Of a DNA stretch of 64,000 nt, positions 62,769 to 64,000 are shown one piece after another. Made by a program: the position numbers and the translations under genes. Numbering within the stretch: the first letter of the stretch is position 1; every line of letters starts with the position of its first letter. The DNA comes from Lampris incognitus (taxonomy: Eukaryota > Chordata > Actinopteri > Lampriformes > Lampridae): the NCBI RefSeq assembly GCF_029633865.1, contig NC_079217.1:40079834-40143833 (forward strand), written 5' to 3'. The notes under the pieces were generated by a model that was not told the DNA's origin, did no database searches, and saw nothing but the letters and a program-made list of their open reading frames with translations.

Positions 62769-63998
62769 TTAGTGTCTCACTGGAGGCTTAAGCAGCCTGC
62801 CATAACGGCTGCGCCGTCCCTCAGCCGAAACAGTAGGTGAAACACAGTCCAAAGCCGGCTGAGAAGCAGAACGCTGAACCCGTGAAGACACTGCCGGGGT
62901 CCTGGAAGGAGGACGACCCCGACGGGGAACCTGGGCCGGAAACACAACTTCGCCTGCCACCCTGTGCGCCGGTTTAAGCCTATCAAGCGTGACACGCTCC
63001 CTACGCCCACCCATATCTAGCACAAAACCCTTAGGACCCGTCTCAAGAACCCGAAATGGGCCATCGTATGGGGGTTGGAGGGGTGAGCGGTGAGCATCAT
63101 GCCGTACAAAAACAAAACGAGCCGACATGAGCTCCGCAGGCACGAACGACCGTGGAAAACAGTGGTGAACGGGGCCTGGAACCCGAGTGCTGTCGGACAA
63201 AAAAGGATAAACGGCCGGACGGGGTCGAGGAGCGGAACTCCCAGGGCAAAAATTCCCCAGGGACGCGGAGTGGCTGACCGAGCACCAGCTCAGCGGGTGA
63301 CGCGTCGAGGTCCTCCTTAGGAGCCGAACGCAACCCGTGCATAACCCAAGGTAAACGATCCACCCAGTTACCACCCGAGAGCGCAGCGCTGCCTTGAGCG
63401 ACCGGTGAAAACGTTCACACAACCCGTTAGCCTGAGGGTGATACAAAGTAGTGCGGTGTACCTGCACACCCAAGGATCGCGCAAGTGCCGACCAGAGCTC
63501 TGACACGAACTGGGGGCCCCTGTCTGAGGTGATATCTGACGGAGTGCCGAAACGGGCGACCCAGGAGGAAAGAAAAGCGCGTGCAACATCCGAGGATGTT
63601 GTGGAGGATAGAGGGACAGCCTCTGGCCACCTGGTGGTCCGATCTACCATTGTGAGCAGGTGCGTAAAACCCTGTGAAGAAGGTAGAGGGCCCACCAGGT
63701 CCACATGCACGTGGTCGAAACGTCTGGCCGGGATCGGAAACGGTTCGAGGGGCGATTTAGTGTGCTGGTGGACCTTAGCGCGCTGGCACGCTACACATGC
63801 AGCTGCCCACCCCTTGACGTCCTTGCGGAGGCCAGGCCAGACGAACTTGGAACCGACCAACTTCACCGATGCCCGAACTCCAGGGTGCGAGAGGGAGTGA
63901 ATCGAATAGAAAACTCGACGGCGCCAGGCCACTGGAACAACGGGGCGGGGACGGCCGGTGGAGACATCGCAGAGGAGGGCAGGACTGCCTTCCTGCAT
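62769..63998 (-). pseudogene. Ty3/gypsy integrase, two frame changes, runs off window
   Basis: 409 codons open in the main frame. HHCC zinc finger near residues 33-75 (HSLSHPGVRASVK, ACVACQRAKV), catalytic D in HVDLVGPLP, D in ITSDRGPQF, E in LCERFHRSLKAAL, then the GPY/F-type module YDGPFRVLETGPKGF and LDRLKPAHRV near the C terminus. Between about 63370 and 63160 the family-like sequence (LPWVMHGLRSAPKEDLDASP, VPGEFLPW) is in a different frame (63097-63363). So two shifts that cancel out leave a stretch of unrelated residues in the long frame. The catalytic residues are intact, but the linker is scrambled unless these are sequencing errors. Confidence 0.85.
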
Positions 63999-64000
63999 CA

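Larger units (their letters stand above)
62547..64000 (-). mobile_element. Ty3/gypsy LTR retrotransposon, 3' part
   Basis: Integrase region, polypurine tract and 3' LTR are in order on the minus strand. The element is inserted in the Tx1/L1 LINE fragment. RT, protease and gag would lie beyond the right edge. CG-rich compared with its surroundings. Confidence 0.85.

Overview
The window is a piece of a ray-finned (teleost) fish nuclear genome. The evidence is split vertebrate genes with GT-AG introns, very many long (CA)n/(TG)n microsatellites, a V-SINE-type core, Tc1-like transposons, L2-group and Tx1/L1-group LINEs, hAT elements and a Ty3/gypsy element. Most open reading frames here are transposon remnants or CA-repeat artefacts.

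Two host genes can be read, both on the + strand. (1) PDCD10 (CCM3) is complete in seven coding exons, joined at 21966-22064, 43914-43967, 44197-44314, 47246-47372, 49524-49602, 49788-49870 and 50318-50399. All junctions keep frame and give 213 residues, against 212 in human. A CpG-rich promoter-like region at about 11.8-12.6 kb lies upstream, with a candidate non-coding first exon ending at 12639. (2) The first two coding exons of a gene best called wdr49 are at 55229-55309 and 58219-58524, and the gene continues beyond the window. In human the order is SERPINI1, PDCD10, WDR49, with PDCD10 and SERPINI1 divergent, so the two genes seen fit conserved synteny. No SERPINI1 coding exon was found in the first 11.8 kb.

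Layout. 1-11.8 kb: intergenic, or intron of a divergent gene, with a tRNA-derived SINE, an L2 fragment and most of the long CA/TG arrays. 11.8-12.64 kb: promoter and 5' exon. 12.64-21.9 kb: PDCD10 5'UTR intron with a V-SINE, a hAT element carrying a TTF-type zinc-finger reading frame, and a LINE nested in another LINE. 22.1-43.9 kb: the 21.8 kb intron between coding exons 1 and 2. It is almost wholly transposons: a non-autonomous hAT with perfect 8-bp target duplication, an L2-group LINE carrying a nested Tc1 and a nested SINE, further L2 and Tx1/L1 LINEs, a gag-like remnant, and a 1.36 kb hAT with perfect 8-bp duplication. 44.4-46.1 kb: a nearly intact Tc1 element in the next long intron. 50.4-55.2 kb: PDCD10 3' region and intergenic DNA. 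55.3-58.2 kb: wdr49 intron 1 with a cluster of miniature LTR elements in mixed orientation. 58.6-59.2 kb: a large foldback element in wdr49 intron 2. 61.1-64 kb: a Tx1/L1-type LINE fragment broken by a Ty3/gypsy element that runs off the window.

The most unusual structure is the 56.0-57.4 kb cluster. It consists of about 410-bp units with LTR-like ends (TGTA...TACA), a primer-binding site matching tRNA-Leu, a polypurine tract, and tRNA-like A and B boxes inside the LTR. One copy is flanked by a 4-bp duplication, and a locally duplicated flank supplies an apparent empty site. It looks like a terminal-repeat retrotransposon in miniature that carries a pol III-type promoter in its LTR.
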